NCBI GenBank assembly: GCA_938040995.1
Contig: CALHZT010000415.1
Coordinates: 1-36,844 of the forward strand
DNA: 36,844 nucleotides
Direction of reading: 5' to 3'
Source: an uncultured Pirellulaceae bacterium
GTDB lineage: Bacteria; Planctomycetota; Planctomycetia; Pirellulales; Pirellulaceae
The notes beneath the pieces are model-generated. The model was not told where the DNA came from. It saw only the letters and a program-made list of their open reading frames with translations, and made no database searches. Within the stretch, counting starts at the first letter, position 1. Each line of letters begins with the position of its first letter. Position numbers and translations under genes: made by a program. Positions 1 through 8,530 of this stretch are shown piece after piece.

Positions 1-24
1 TATTGCAGCCGCTTGCCTGACCTC

Positions 25-140
25 GGCCGCTCGCCCCAAGCAACCCTCCTCCGACGCAGTGGTGTCATGCGAAGAATGAGCAGGGCATACCACGCGTCGC
101 GTGAGGAGGGTCGGAGCCTTAGCGACGGGGAGGAGCGGCC
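25..140. repeat. Imperfect inverted repeat, planctomycete-style intergenic element
   Basis: The first 315 bases hold no convincing gene. The left part is an interrupted palindrome. GGCCGCTCGCCCC at 25-37 pairs imperfectly with GGGGAGGAGCGGCC at 127-140, and CCCTCCT near 44-50 pairs with AGGAGGG at 104-110. An open frame across it (13-282) has an unnatural Arg/Ser-rich composition and is not called. From 141 to 315 I see nothing recognisable. It may be a dispersed repeat or a structured RNA; the sequence alone does not decide. Confidence 0.4.
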
Positions 141-315
141 ATACGCATCGATATATCTGCAACAGTTCGGGTCCGTTCTGGGCAACGTAAAATCCGCTGC
201 AAGGCCAACTTTACAACACCCCAGGGCGCGGCTCCGTCCGAGCCGCCGAAGTTGGCTACACGTTAGCCATCTTCTACTTTGATTAATCGGGTATCATGGG
301 CTTCTTCTTCTCGCC

Positions 316-729
316 ATGCAAAAACGGAATGCAAAGCCGACTGGAATGAACGAACCATCGAATTCACCAAACCGCACGTGGGCAGGCAAGTTTGCCGACG
401 CGTTTCGCGGTGTGAGACTGGCGGTGCAAGAATCCAGTTTCAAGGTTCACATGCTGATGGCTGCGGCGGTCATTATTTGCGGCATCATTTTCAGGGTGGA
501 ACGCATCGAGTGGTGCATTCTGTTTGTGTGCATTGGAATAGTGATGGCGGCAGAAGCGTTCAATTCTGCGATCGAGTCGCTATCGAAAGCTGTGGACCGT
601 AATCACAACCCCGATATCGGTCGTGCCCTTGATCAGGCGAGCGGAGCCGTCTTGATCTGCTCTTTGGCCGCCGCCGCAGCAGGCGCTACGATCTTCATCT
701 ATCGACTGGTCGTACTGCTGGGCAGATAG
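316..729 (+). CDS. dgkA: Diacylglycerol kinase (undecaprenol/DAG kinase, DgkA family)
   Basis: Small integral-membrane kinase that phosphorylates diacylglycerol or undecaprenol with ATP in the inner membrane, recycling lipid intermediates. The 137-residue product has the family signature: the AEAFNSAIE segment, then a conserved Asp, and A.DQASGAVL. This is the E-x-x-N-[ST]-A-[IL]-E plus D...A.D...AV arrangement of DgkA. Three hydrophobic segments are visible (around 47-62, 65-82 and 110-133). Length fits the family (about 120-140). The start is uncertain: ATG at 316 gives a charged leader, ATG at 346 gives 127 residues, and neither has a clear ribosome binding site. The next gene is 224 nt downstream on the same strand. 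The family call is firm; lipid versus undecaprenol specificity cannot be read. Confidence 0.88.
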   Translation: MQKRNAKPTGMNEPSNSPNRTWAGKFADAFRGVRLAVQESSFKVHMLMAAAVIICGIIFRVERIEWCILFVCIGIVMAAEAFNSAIESLSKAVDRNHNPDIGRALDQASGAVLICSLAAAAAGATIFIYRLVVLLGR

Positions 730-953
730 AATCGATTGGATGCCAGTTCTTCTTGCGCCGAGTAGCCCATGCCGGCTAAGTCGAATCAGGACACGCCAAA
801 ACAAGGTCGAAATCCGCCAGGAATTTCAAAAATCGTCAAAACCGAGGGTGTTCAGCGACCTCAGTGGATGACGTTCCTGATGGAAAAGTGTCGCTTCGTT
901 TTGTGAGGCCATCAGCAGGTCGTCTACGATCACGTCACTTGGAGGAGTCATCC

Positions 954-1874
954 GTGGAAAATGCGAATAACAACTACCAGCTCAACAGGTCCAACATGGC
1001 GGGCGGCGCCGGGTTGTTGATTTTTGCGTTGATCCTACTCATCTCGATTCCACTTTCGATGGTATCGGTCGATGCCGGCCATCGTGGCGTCAAGAAACGG
1101 TTCGGCAAAGTCGTCGGTCAGGCGCTTGAGCCCGGTTTGCACTTCAAGCTTCCCATCGTAGAAACCGTGCAGAACGTCGAAGTTCGCGAGCAGAAGCTCA
1201 ATCTCGAAACGAGTGCGTCCAGCAAGGACTTGCAAACAGTCCAGTCGCGTATCGTGGTGAACTTTCATCCAGAACCGAATCGTGTCGCCGAGCTGTATGA
1301 GAATATTGGTCTTGAGTACGAAACACGGATTCTGGATCCAGCCGTCGAAGAAACGGTCAAGGCGATTACTGCACAGTACACGGCAGAAGAGCTGATCTCC
1401 AAGCGAACGGAAGTCCGCGAAAAGATGGAGACGATGCTCAAGGCGCGAGTCGGTGGAAATGCGATTGGAGTCACCAAATTTAACATCGTCAATTTTGAGT
1501 TTTCACACTCGTTTAACGAAGCGATCGAAGCCAAGCAGACGGCTGAGCAAAAAGCGTTGCAGGCAACGAACGAACTTCGTCGTGTCGAAGTCGAAGCGCA
1601 GCAGCAAATCGAAACGGCAAGAGGTCGAGCCGAATCGCTGAAGCTCGAAGCACAGGCCGAAGCGGATGCAGTTCTCATGAAGGCTGAAGCAGAAGCCAAG
1701 GCCCAGGAAATGTTGGCCAAAGTCGTCAATCGCGACGTGATCAATCTTCGAGCCATCGAGAAGTGGGACGGCATTATGCCAAGAGTAACCGGCGAAGTCG
1801 TACCGTTCCTGAGTGTGGATGATGGTGGTGCCGCACCGGCGAGACCGGCGACTCAATTAACGAAAGCTCGATAG
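954..1874 (+). CDS. SPFH/band-7 (prohibitin-like) membrane protein
   Basis: Member of the SPFH/prohibitin family, which forms large membrane-anchored ring assemblies linked to membrane-protein quality control and microdomains. The start is set at GTG 954 because GGAGGAG (941-947) lies 6 nt upstream; an ATG at 864 in the same frame has no such site and adds a charged leader. The 306-residue product has one N-terminal membrane helix (about 17-38), then the band-7 core opening with VDAGHRGVKKRFGKV. A long Ala/Glu/Lys coiled coil follows (about 180-255, with repeated AEA and KAEAEAKAQE patterns), then a short Pro/Ala tail. It is followed by a strong terminator, so it probably ends its transcript. 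Prohibitin is the closest likeness; HflK/HflC or stomatin types are less likely without their usual partner gene. Confidence 0.85.
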   Translation: MENANNNYQLNRSNMAGGAGLLIFALILLISIPLSMVSVDAGHRGVKKRFGKVVGQALEPGLHFKLPIVETVQNVEVREQKLNLETSASSKDLQTVQSRIVVNFHPEPNRVAELYENIGLEYETRILDPAVEETVKAITAQYTAEELISKRTEVREKMETMLKARVGGNAIGVTKFNIVNFEFSHSFNEAIEAKQTAEQKALQATNELRRVEVEAQQQIETARGRAESLKLEAQAEADAVLMKAEAEAKAQEMLAKVVNRDVINLRAIEKWDGIMPRVTGEVVPFLSVDDGGAAPARPATQLTKAR

Positions 1875-1916
1875 TATTGGTCGAGTTCGTGTGAGAAATC
1901 CGGAAGTCAATCAGAG

Positions 1917-1945
1917 GCTTCGCTCGAAAGGGCGAAGCTTTTTTT
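1917..1945 (+). terminator. Intrinsic terminator of the band-7 gene
   Basis: GCTTCGC (1917-1923) pairs perfectly with GCGAAGC (1932-1938). Adding a T-G and a C-G pair closes the stem on a GAAA tetraloop, and seven T residues follow directly (1939-1945). It lies 43 nt after the stop of the band-7 gene on the same strand. Confidence 0.85.
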
Positions 1946-1983
1946 CAATTCTCTCGCTGACGACGTGTTTGCTTAGCCCTGTC

Positions 1984-2543
1984 GGCGAGCCGGCTGCGTT
2001 AGCTGCCGGGTGTGCGTCCGGGATGAGGAAAGTGCACAAACTGGCCGAACCAATGCCAAAAGACTGTCGATGAGATTCGGACCGCGTTCCCACCCGGCAG
2101 CTGACGCAGCCGGCTCGCCGTGGGTGTGAATTGCCAAGGAAGCCCCGTTGACCCGTTGCGTTAGCTACCATCCCAAGCCGAAGGCTTTGCAGCCTGTAGC
2201 CGGCTGTAAACGCAGTGCCACCGCCGGTATGAGGCACTCGCCACGCCGGTCGAGCGATTCCGCTCTGGAATTCGTTCAAGTCCACCGAGACCGGAATCGT
2301 GGCGTTTGAATTTCATCCGCGAGCCGTTTCGGTCTCGATAAACGGCGTCCAGGAAGTCAGCCGGTTTTCTCGACCGATGCATGCTGTGTAGCCAACCCGT
2401 GGTGGCGCTGCGCTTACCACGGGCTACCTGCTGATATCCCTCCGGGATAAAGAAAGTGCACCAATGCCGGGAACCAATGCCAAAAGACTGTCGATGAGAT
2501 TCGGACCGCGCTCCCACCCGGCAGCTGACGCAGCCGGCTCGCC
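1984..2543. repeat. Cluster of intergenic direct and inverted repeats
   Basis: The 700-nt gap between the band-7 gene and the thioesterase has no credible gene but several repeats. A 73-nt direct repeat occurs at 2047-2119 and 2471-2543 with one mismatch. Its last 29 nt (2091-2119 and 2515-2543) also occur inverted at 1984-2012 with one mismatch, so 1984-2119 can fold into a long stem. A separate hairpin lies at 2388-2427, where GTAGCC-AA-CCCGTGGT pairs with ACCACGGGCTAC. Short frames here on both strands share peptide strings only because the DNA repeats; none is called as a gene. Confidence 0.8.
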
Positions 2544-2577
2544 GACGAGCTTTGCCTGATTGGCCTAAAGAATCCTG

Positions 2578-3012
2578 TTACCCGCCAACCGGTCCGCCTT
2601 CGATCTCTTCGATCGTAGCGATCATCTCTGCAGGAAAGCGGACGGGTCGTTGCTTGTCATAGTCGAATAGGACCACAATCGACTGCCCTTCCGCTGCTAG
2701 CCGATCACCGTTTTCGCAAAATACAACATGCTCCATTGTAAGACTGGTGCGACCCAGCTTCCTGACACTCGCGCCCACATGGACTGTATCCGGATAACGG
2801 ATCTGACTTTTATAATTGCACGTGACATTCGCGAGAATCGGCCCAAGGTTTCCAGCCGACTTCATAAGTTCGCCAATTCCGGCGTCCCAATAGGCGACTC
2901 GCGAAGACTCGAACCAGCGAATGTGGATGCAGTTGTTTACATGTCCGAACAGATCCTGGTTTCCCCAGAGCACGGGAAGTTCAAGCCGAATAGGAAAATC
3001 GTCAAGAGGCAT
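2578..3012 (-). CDS. Acyl-CoA thioesterase, 4HBT/YbgC-like hotdog fold
   Basis: Predicted cytoplasmic hotdog-fold thioesterase that hydrolyses acyl-CoA thioesters. The 144-residue product has the 4-hydroxybenzoyl-CoA thioesterase signature near its start: WGNQDLFGHVNN with the probable catalytic Asp20, then the WFESSR helix. Length is typical (about 130-150). It starts 47 nt after the parE stop on the same strand, so it may be co-transcribed with the topoisomerase genes, though no functional link is evident. A weak AAAGAA lies before the ATG. The natural acyl substrate cannot be inferred. Confidence 0.82.
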   Translation of the reverse strand: MPLDDFPIRLELPVLWGNQDLFGHVNNCIHIRWFESSRVAYWDAGIGELMKSAGNLGPILANVTCNYKSQIRYPDTVHVGASVRKLGRTSLTMEHVVFCENGDRLAAEGQSIVVLFDYDKQRPVRFPAEMIATIEEIEGGPVGG

Positions 3013-3059
3013 AGTGTTCTTTCACGAATGAACTGCGGCACGTTTGAACAACAGCACGT

Positions 3060-4964
3060 TTAAACGTCAATCTCGCTCGCATCCTCGGCTCGTTCCATGA
3101 TGAATCGGAATCGTGCGGATGCGTCGCGTCCCATGAGGTCGCTAATGATCCGGTCGGTTTCCAGTTGATCATCAATTTCAACCTTGAGCAGTCGCCGCGT
3201 CTTCGGATTGAGTGTCGTGTTCCAGAGGACTTTCGGCATCATCTCGCCAAGACCCTTGAAGCGTGTAATCTCTGGCCGGGATCTTTCGTTGGCATGTTTG
3301 CCGAGGATCTTCTCGCGAGCCGCTTCGTCGGCTGCCCAGTAAGTCTCTTTGCCGATGTCAATTCGGTAGAGTGGCGGCTGGGCGATAAACAGGCGCCCGT
3401 CAGCGATCAATTGCGGCATGTGCCGATAGAAGAACGTTAACAGCAACGTCGTAATGTGATGCCCATCAGAATCGGCATCTGCCAACAGAACGATTCGTTC
3501 GTAGCGAAGTCCGGACATATCCATTTTCGGTCCGATGCCACATCCGATGGCGGTGACCATGTCCTGGATCTCCTTGTTGTCCATCATCTTTTTGAAAGTC
3601 GCACTTTCCGTGTTCAGCACTTTTCCCCGCAGCGGCAGGATCGCCTGCGTGTTGCGGTCGCGACCCTGTTTGGCTGATCCGCCGGCGGAATCACCTTCGA
3701 CGATGAACAATTCGGAATCGGCTTTTCCAGAGTTGAGGCAGTCGCTAAGTTTGCCCGGCAACATCGACCGCTTGCCGCTACTTTTCCTCGATATCGCAGC
3801 GGATGCGGCGCGAGACGCGGCTCGCGCCCGTGCGGCGGCAATGATACGCGCGATGATGCTGTCCGCGACGCTACGATTGCTGTTCATCCACTTTTCCAGC
3901 GCTGGCCGAATCGCACCATCGACAGCGCTCTGAACCTCCGGATTGTTCAGCCGATCTTTGGTCTGACCCTGAAACTGCGGTTCCGGGATAAAAATGGAAA
4001 TGATGCCGACGAGTCCTTCACGAATATCATCCGGCCCAATTTTGACGCCACGCGGGATCAGGTTGTACTGGTCAAAGTAGTTCCTGACGGCTTTGTTGAG
4101 ACCGGCGCGAAAGCCATTCTCGTGTGTGCCGCCACTCGCTGTCGGAATACCATTCACGTAAGAGCGGATGTGCTCGTCCGTCGATTCGGTCCACTGAAGT
4201 GTTAGCTCGATGCGATCCGGGTCTTCGAGCGACAGCGTGAACGGAGATTCGTGGATCGGTCGTGCTTCGCGCTGTTTGAGGACTTTGCCAAGGTAGTCGA
4301 CGATTCCTTTCTCGTGAAAGAAGGTCTCTTTCTTCTTGTTCAAATCGTCGACGAAATTTACTTTCATGCCGCGGTGAAGAAAACTTGCGATCTCCAGTCG
4401 TTGCCGGATCGTCTCGACATTAAAGTCGGTGCGGGGAAAGATGGTTGGATCGGGCGAAAAGGTAATCGAGGTCCCGCTGCCTCGCGTATTCCCTTTGAGC
4501 TTTTGCAATTTCGATTTCGGCTTGCCCTTGGCAAACTCCATCTTGTACTGCGCTCCGCCTCGCTTGACGACGGCAACCAGTCTCTTGGAAAGCGCGTTGA
4601 CGACAGAGGCTCCCACGCCGTGCAGTCCACCAGCGGTCTTGTAGTTGTCGCCATCAAACTTGCCGCCGGCATGCAGGACGGTGAGAACCGTTTCGAGTGC
4701 CGACTTTTTCGTTTTGGAATGCTTGTCGACCGGGATGCCGCGACCGTTGTCAGAGATGGTGATCGTCTCACCATCCTTGTGCAATTGAAGGGTGATTTCG
4801 GTGGCATGGCCATTCATGGCTTCGTCCACCGAGTTGTCCATGATCTCCCAGATCAGGTGGTGAAGGCCAGCGGTACCGACTCCGCCGATATACATGCCCG
4901 GCCGTTTCCGAACTGGTTCAAGTCCTTCAAGGACAACAATGTTCTTGCTTTCGTATTTTGCCAT
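3060..4964 (-). CDS. parE: DNA topoisomerase IV subunit B (ParE-like type IIA topoisomerase ATPase subunit)
   Basis: ATPase/TOPRIM subunit of a type IIA topoisomerase that pairs with the ParC-like subunit encoded just upstream to pass DNA duplexes through a double-strand break. At 634 residues it matches ParE (about 630) and not the longer GyrB. The GHKL ATPase motifs are present: EIMDNSVDEA, DNGRGIPV and GGLHGVGASVVNAL. The TOPRIM motifs are EGDSAGGSAKQ (about 421) and DADSDGHH (about 494). Sequence around TOPRIM, such as AILPLRGKVLN, is GyrB-like, so the ParE name rests on length and on pairing with a ParC-like partner. It starts 70 nt after the parC stop. A second pair, true gyrA/gyrB, would be expected elsewhere in the genome. 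Confidence 0.88.
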   Translation of the reverse strand: MAKYESKNIVVLEGLEPVRKRPGMYIGGVGTAGLHHLIWEIMDNSVDEAMNGHATEITLQLHKDGETITISDNGRGIPVDKHSKTKKSALETVLTVLHAGGKFDGDNYKTAGGLHGVGASVVNALSKRLVAVVKRGGAQYKMEFAKGKPKSKLQKLKGNTRGSGTSITFSPDPTIFPRTDFNVETIRQRLEIASFLHRGMKVNFVDDLNKKKETFFHEKGIVDYLGKVLKQREARPIHESPFTLSLEDPDRIELTLQWTESTDEHIRSYVNGIPTASGGTHENGFRAGLNKAVRNYFDQYNLIPRGVKIGPDDIREGLVGIISIFIPEPQFQGQTKDRLNNPEVQSAVDGAIRPALEKWMNSNRSVADSIIARIIAAARARAASRAASAAISRKSSGKRSMLPGKLSDCLNSGKADSELFIVEGDSAGGSAKQGRDRNTQAILPLRGKVLNTESATFKKMMDNKEIQDMVTAIGCGIGPKMDMSGLRYERIVLLADADSDGHHITTLLLTFFYRHMPQLIADGRLFIAQPPLYRIDIGKETYWAADEAAREKILGKHANERSRPEITRFKGLGEMMPKVLWNTTLNPKTRRLLKVEIDDQLETDRIISDLMGRDASARFRFIMERAEDASEIDV

Positions 4965-5034
4965 TTGACGACGTTCGAAGTGGATGATCTTTGTGGAGGA
5001 AATTCGCGCGGTTCAGAAGAATCTGTCGTGAAAA

Positions 5035-7629
5035 TTATTCTTTTAGCGGCTTGAGTTCGCCCGGAGACTCGACGGGTGGGCGAAGCACCTTGGCAATCTT
5101 GCCGTTCTTCTGAATCTCGTTGCCCTTACCGCCTCGCGAAGTCGTACGATACTTGGCGGTGGAAATGGTTTTCTTGGCACCCCGATTGGTTTCGACGACC
5201 AGCAAGTCGCGTTCGCCGCGGGATGGCTTCACGCCGATCAGCCGGTCCGTTTTCGCGAGCTTGATCAGCATCACGCCCTTGCCAGCACCGGAGAGGTAGT
5301 TCACATCATCAATCGGGCAAATCATGGCTCGACAATCGCCAGAAACGGCGAGTACCGTTTCCGTGCTGTCGATGGCGTGAACGTCGATGATTTCGGCACC
5401 CGATGAAGCGCGGGCGTACCGTCGCCCGCTTCTTGTCGATGGTTCGACGAACCCTTCCAGGCCAAACCGCAGTGCGTATCCGTTGCTTGATGCAGCAAAT
5501 CCGTGAACGTCCGGGCAGTAATCGGGCTGTTTGGGATCGGCAAAGACATTTCCGATGACTCGCTTGTCGAACGAAAGAGCCGCGATGATCCGCTCGCCGT
5601 CCTTCAATTTGAACAGCTTTTGAATCGGCTCGCCGAATCCTGTCGAAGCCGGAATGTCGATCATTCGCGCGGTATAGCAAACACCAGTCGACGAGAAGAA
5701 TCCGACCGTATTGCGCGTCGAACCGCCCACACAGGCCAGCACCGAATCGCCCGCTCTCAGGCGACTTTTGTTGGGATCCGCAATATTCTTTTGCCGTTTG
5801 ACCCATCCATCTCTGGTGATCATGACATGACAGTCTTCCGCGACAATAAAGTCTTCGGCTGAAATTTCGACTTCTCGACCAACCGCCTCGATAATCGTTC
5901 GTCGTTTGGATTCCGGCTTGTTGCAGTAAGAGCTGATCAGCTCGTTGATCTCATCCCGAACGATCTTCCATCGTCCCGAGGCATTGGTGTCGGCGGTATC
6001 TTCCTTGAGCAGCTTGCGAATCTCGAGAGCCCGTTTTTCCTTCTTCTTCAGCTCTTCCAGAACCAGATTGATTTCCAGTTTGGCCAATCGGTAAAGCTTC
6101 AGCTCCAGGATGGCTTCGGTTTGCTCCGCGTCCAGGCCGGACTGTTTGCCTCGGGCTTTGCTGACAGGAAACCGCTTCATGATCTTCGCTGCCGCATCCG
6201 CTTTTCCATCGCTGCGTCGGATGATCCGAATGATTTCATCCAGTACATCAAAGATGGTGACGAATCCACGCAGGATGTGGATGCGTGCGTTTAGTGTCTT
6301 GAGCTCGTTTTCCAGTCGCTTGGTGATGACGTCCAGCCGAAATTGCAGGAAGTACCACAGCGCTTCTTTCAGTCCCAGCCGCTCGGGTCGCCCGACGTCC
6401 GGATTCTCGGTGGGAACCAGGCAAGTCAGGTTGACGTTGAAGTTGGTTTGTAGCTGCGTGTTCTTGTAGAGGAACGCCAGCACCTTCTTTTCGTCGGCGT
6501 CTTTTTTGAGGATGAGGTCGATGCGAATGTCGTCCGTCGACAGATCGCGTACGTCCGTGACGAGAGGCAGCTTTCCGGAGTAAACAAATTCACCGATCCG
6601 TTCGACAAGGTTCGCCTTGTTGACGGTGTAGGGGATCGAGTCGATTTGCAGGACGCGCCCCGTTTTGCGATTCCCACCGATGAGCTTGCTGGTGCCGCGA
6701 ATTTTGATCGCGCCCTGTCCGGTTTTGTAGATGTCTTTCAGCTCTTCCTTCGTATTGATGACTTGCCCACCCGTCGGGAAGTCGGGTCCTTTGACGACTT
6801 CGTTGCCAATCAACTGATACGGTTTAATTTCCGGATTCTTGAGGAGCTTGAGAAGCGCTTTGCACAGTTCTTTAAGATTGTGCGGCGGGATATTGGTTGC
6901 CATGCCGACCGCGATGCCGGAGGCGCCATTTAATAGCAAGTTGGGAATGCGGCTTGGGAGTACGACCGGCTCTTCGCGACTGCCGTCATAGTTGGGACGG
7001 AATGCGACGGTCCGAGTCGAAAGGTCCGTCAGGATTTCTCCTGCGATGCGCGTGCGTCGGCATTCGGTGTAACGCATGGCAGCGGCATTGTCGCCGTCGA
7101 TGCTGCCGAAGTTTCCGCTGCCATCGATCAGTGGCATGCGAAGGGCGAACCACTGGGACATTCGCACGAGAGCGTCGTAAATCGAGCTGTCACCGTGCGG
7201 GTGATAGTTCGCCATCGCATCACCGACGACTTTGGCCGATTTGCGGTGCTTGGCATTGTGGTCAAGGCTGAGTTGCCTTGTCGTGTACAGGATTCGCCGC
7301 TGTACCGGTTTGAGGCCGTCACGAACATCCGGCAGCGCGCGAGCCGTGATGACGGAAAGGGAATAGTTCAGGTAGCGCGCCTGAGCCGCGATGCGCAGTG
7401 GGACGGCGATGGTGTTGTCGAGCACGTCGACAAAATCCAAATCGGCTTTTCCAGAGCCGGATTTACCACGTTTGGCTTTTGATGCGGGCTTTGATTTGGC
7501 TCTGGAGGTTTTCGTCGTTTTCTTTTTTGCGGTGCCTCCTTTGTCCGATGACTTCGCGCTGGTCTTGCGAACGACCTTCTTCTTTTTCTTCTTCCTGATT
7601 ACTTTTTTCTTCTTCTTCGCCTTCGCCAC
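5035..7629 (-). CDS. parC: DNA topoisomerase IV subunit A (ParC/GyrA-like) with lysine-rich N-terminal tail
   Basis: Breakage-reunion subunit of the topoisomerase made with ParE. The start is set at GTG 7629 because AAAGGAG lies 8 nt upstream; ATG 7665 adds 12 residues without a better site. About 60 residues of Lys/Ser/Ala-rich, histone H1-like sequence precede the core. The core shows [28 protein letters not shown] and the catalytic Tyr187 in [12 protein letters not shown]. Then follow [24 protein letters not shown] (in two stretches), a long coiled-coil tower, and a C-terminal beta-pinwheel region. The pinwheel contains SRGGKGNEI, a degenerate form of the GyrA box QRRGGKG, which favours a ParC-like role over supercoiling gyrase. 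It is the first gene of a likely parC-parE-thioesterase transcript. Confidence 0.88.
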   Translation of the reverse strand: MAKAKKKKKVIRKKKKKKVVRKTSAKSSDKGGTAKKKTTKTSRAKSKPASKAKRGKSGSGKADLDFVDVLDNTIAVPLRIAAQARYLNYSLSVITARALPDVRDGLKPVQRRILYTTRQLSLDHNAKHRKSAKVVGDAMANYHPHGDSSIYDALVRMSQWFALRMPLIDGSGNFGSIDGDNAAAMRYTECRRTRIAGEILTDLSTRTVAFRPNYDGSREEPVVLPSRIPNLLLNGASGIAVGMATNIPPHNLKELCKALLKLLKNPEIKPYQLIGNEVVKGPDFPTGGQVINTKEELKDIYKTGQGAIKIRGTSKLIGGNRKTGRVLQIDSIPYTVNKANLVERIGEFVYSGKLPLVTDVRDLSTDDIRIDLILKKDADEKKVLAFLYKNTQLQTNFNVNLTCLVPTENPDVGRPERLGLKEALWYFLQFRLDVITKRLENELKTLNARIHILRGFVTIFDVLDEIIRIIRRSDGKADAAAKIMKRFPVSKARGKQSGLDAEQTEAILELKLYRLAKLEINLVLEELKKKEKRALEIRKLLKEDTADTNASGRWKIVRDEINELISSYCNKPESKRRTIIEAVGREVEISAEDFIVAEDCHVMITRDGWVKRQKNIADPNKSRLRAGDSVLACVGGSTRNTVGFFSSTGVCYTARMIDIPASTGFGEPIQKLFKLKDGERIIAALSFDKRVIGNVFADPKQPDYCPDVHGFAASSNGYALRFGLEGFVEPSTRSGRRYARASSGAEIIDVHAIDSTETVLAVSGDCRAMICPIDDVNYLSGAGKGVMLIKLAKTDRLIGVKPSRGERDLLVVETNRGAKKTISTAKYRTTSRGGKGNEIQKNGKIAKVLRPPVESPGELKPLKE

Positions 7630-7986
7630 TCCGCGCACTCCTTTACGTCGAGGTGCCAGCCACAATTAATGATGGTGTCAGTCAATACAGTTGCAAGTTC
7701 GTTCGCCCCGCCACGCTCGAAGGAGAGGGGCCCGGTGGATGATTCGACAGGAAGTCGACTGCCCAGAGCGGGAACTGGCTGGCAAGACCTGCCGATTATA
7801 CCGATTCTCGGCTGGGAGCTAGTAGCCAAATGGGATGTTTTGGCCGTCAAACTCTATCTTGTCGCCAGGGCCAGCAAACAAACATTGAGCCTTGCGACTG
7901 AATTAATCCGACACCTTTGTAAGTCGGTTGTCAGGGTTGATGGCTTGACTTGAAAGATGTGCGAAACGCAGCCAGGGAAGGTATCC
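7630..7986. other. Divergent intergenic region between parC and a small secreted gene
   Basis: This 357-nt gap must hold the promoter for the minus-strand parC transcript and the one for the plus-strand gene at 7987. I see the parC ribosome binding site (7638-7644) and the small gene's GGAAGG just before 7982. I see no clear hairpin, repeat or convincing -35/-10 pair. Short open frames in it are not protein-like. Confidence 0.4.
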
Positions 7987-8352
7987 ATGAAATCAAACAG
8001 ACAATGGCGTAGAGGAGGGTTTGCGCGGCAAATGCTCCAGGTACTTTCGGTAATGGTCTTACTCATTGGTGCGCAGAGCGCTTTTGGCCAGTGCGTCGAC
8101 GACAGTGGTGACCCGACGAGGTGCGGCATGCCGGCTCCGCAATATCCGGTGCCTTTTGCGACTCCGCGACCAACCACGCCAACGAACTTTACTTATCCGC
8201 CGATGATGCCGCATCATTCCTTGCCGCACTATCGAAACATCTACTCCTACCGGCATGCGGATGGGCTAAGCCGGACGAATGTGCATTGGCATTCCCAGCC
8301 ACTGATGAGCGGTCTTCGCCGGTTGCATCACATCATTGAGTTGCCGCGCTAA
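7987..8352 (+). CDS. Small secreted protein of unknown function
   Basis: I do not recognise this family. The 121-residue product starts at ATG 7987, chosen because AGGGAAGG lies a few bases upstream. It begins with an Arg-rich signal peptide (MKSNRQWRRGG, a hydrophobic core, then SAFGQ, a probable cleavage site near residue 35). The mature part is short and rich in Pro, His, Tyr and Arg (TTPTNFTYPPMMPHHS, HYRNIYSYRH), with two early cysteines. This composition is typical of small exported planctomycete proteins of unknown role. There is no membrane segment beyond the signal. It stands alone between divergent parC and the convergent exonuclease gene. Confidence 0.6.
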   Translation: MKSNRQWRRGGFARQMLQVLSVMVLLIGAQSAFGQCVDDSGDPTRCGMPAPQYPVPFATPRPTTPTNFTYPPMMPHHSLPHYRNIYSYRHADGLSRTNVHWHSQPLMSGLRRLHHIIELPR

Positions 8353-8440
8353 GGCGAAAGGCGAGTGAGAATTTGCCAATAAGATAACAGTGGCCGTAGC
8401 GGATCACGAACGCAAGTTGGTGAATTTTTATCCGCCGCTC

Positions 8441-8472
8441 GCCTAAACGCAAAAAGGCCTAAACGCAAAAAG
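8441..8472. repeat. Perfect 16-bp tandem duplication
   Basis: GCCTAAACGCAAAAAG occurs twice in direct succession (8441-8456 and 8457-8472) in the gap between the small secreted gene and the convergent exonuclease gene. It could be replication slippage; no function is apparent. Confidence 0.8.
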
Positions 8473-8503
8473 TTCGGCAGCAGTTGCGACAAAAATTTGC
8501 GGG

Positions 8504-8530
8504 AAAGGCTCTCAGGTCGTGGGAGCCTTT
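8504..8530 (-). terminator. Possible terminator hairpin at the exonuclease stop codon
   Basis: AAAGGCTC (8504-8511) pairs with GAGCCTTT (8523-8530) around an 11-nt loop that holds the exonuclease stop codon (8512-8514). On the minus strand the stem is followed by CCCGCAAATTTTT. On the plus strand it is followed directly by only a short T run, so it might act for either convergent gene. The distance to the T run on the minus strand weakens the call. Confidence 0.4.

Noticed and set aside
864..953. Upstream extension of the band-7 gene from ATG 864
   Set aside because: GTG 954 has a strong GGAGGAG at proper spacing and gives a normal N terminus; the extension looks non-coding.
4251..5054. Plus-strand 267-codon open frame
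   Set aside because: It lies antisense to parE, whose motifs are clear; its product has no recognisable features and long antisense frames are expected in GC-rich coding DNA.
3060..7629. Calling the topoisomerase pair gyrA/gyrB
   Set aside because: Subunit B is ParE-sized and the GyrA box in subunit A is degenerate; some GyrB-like sequence around TOPRIM leaves the choice less than certain.
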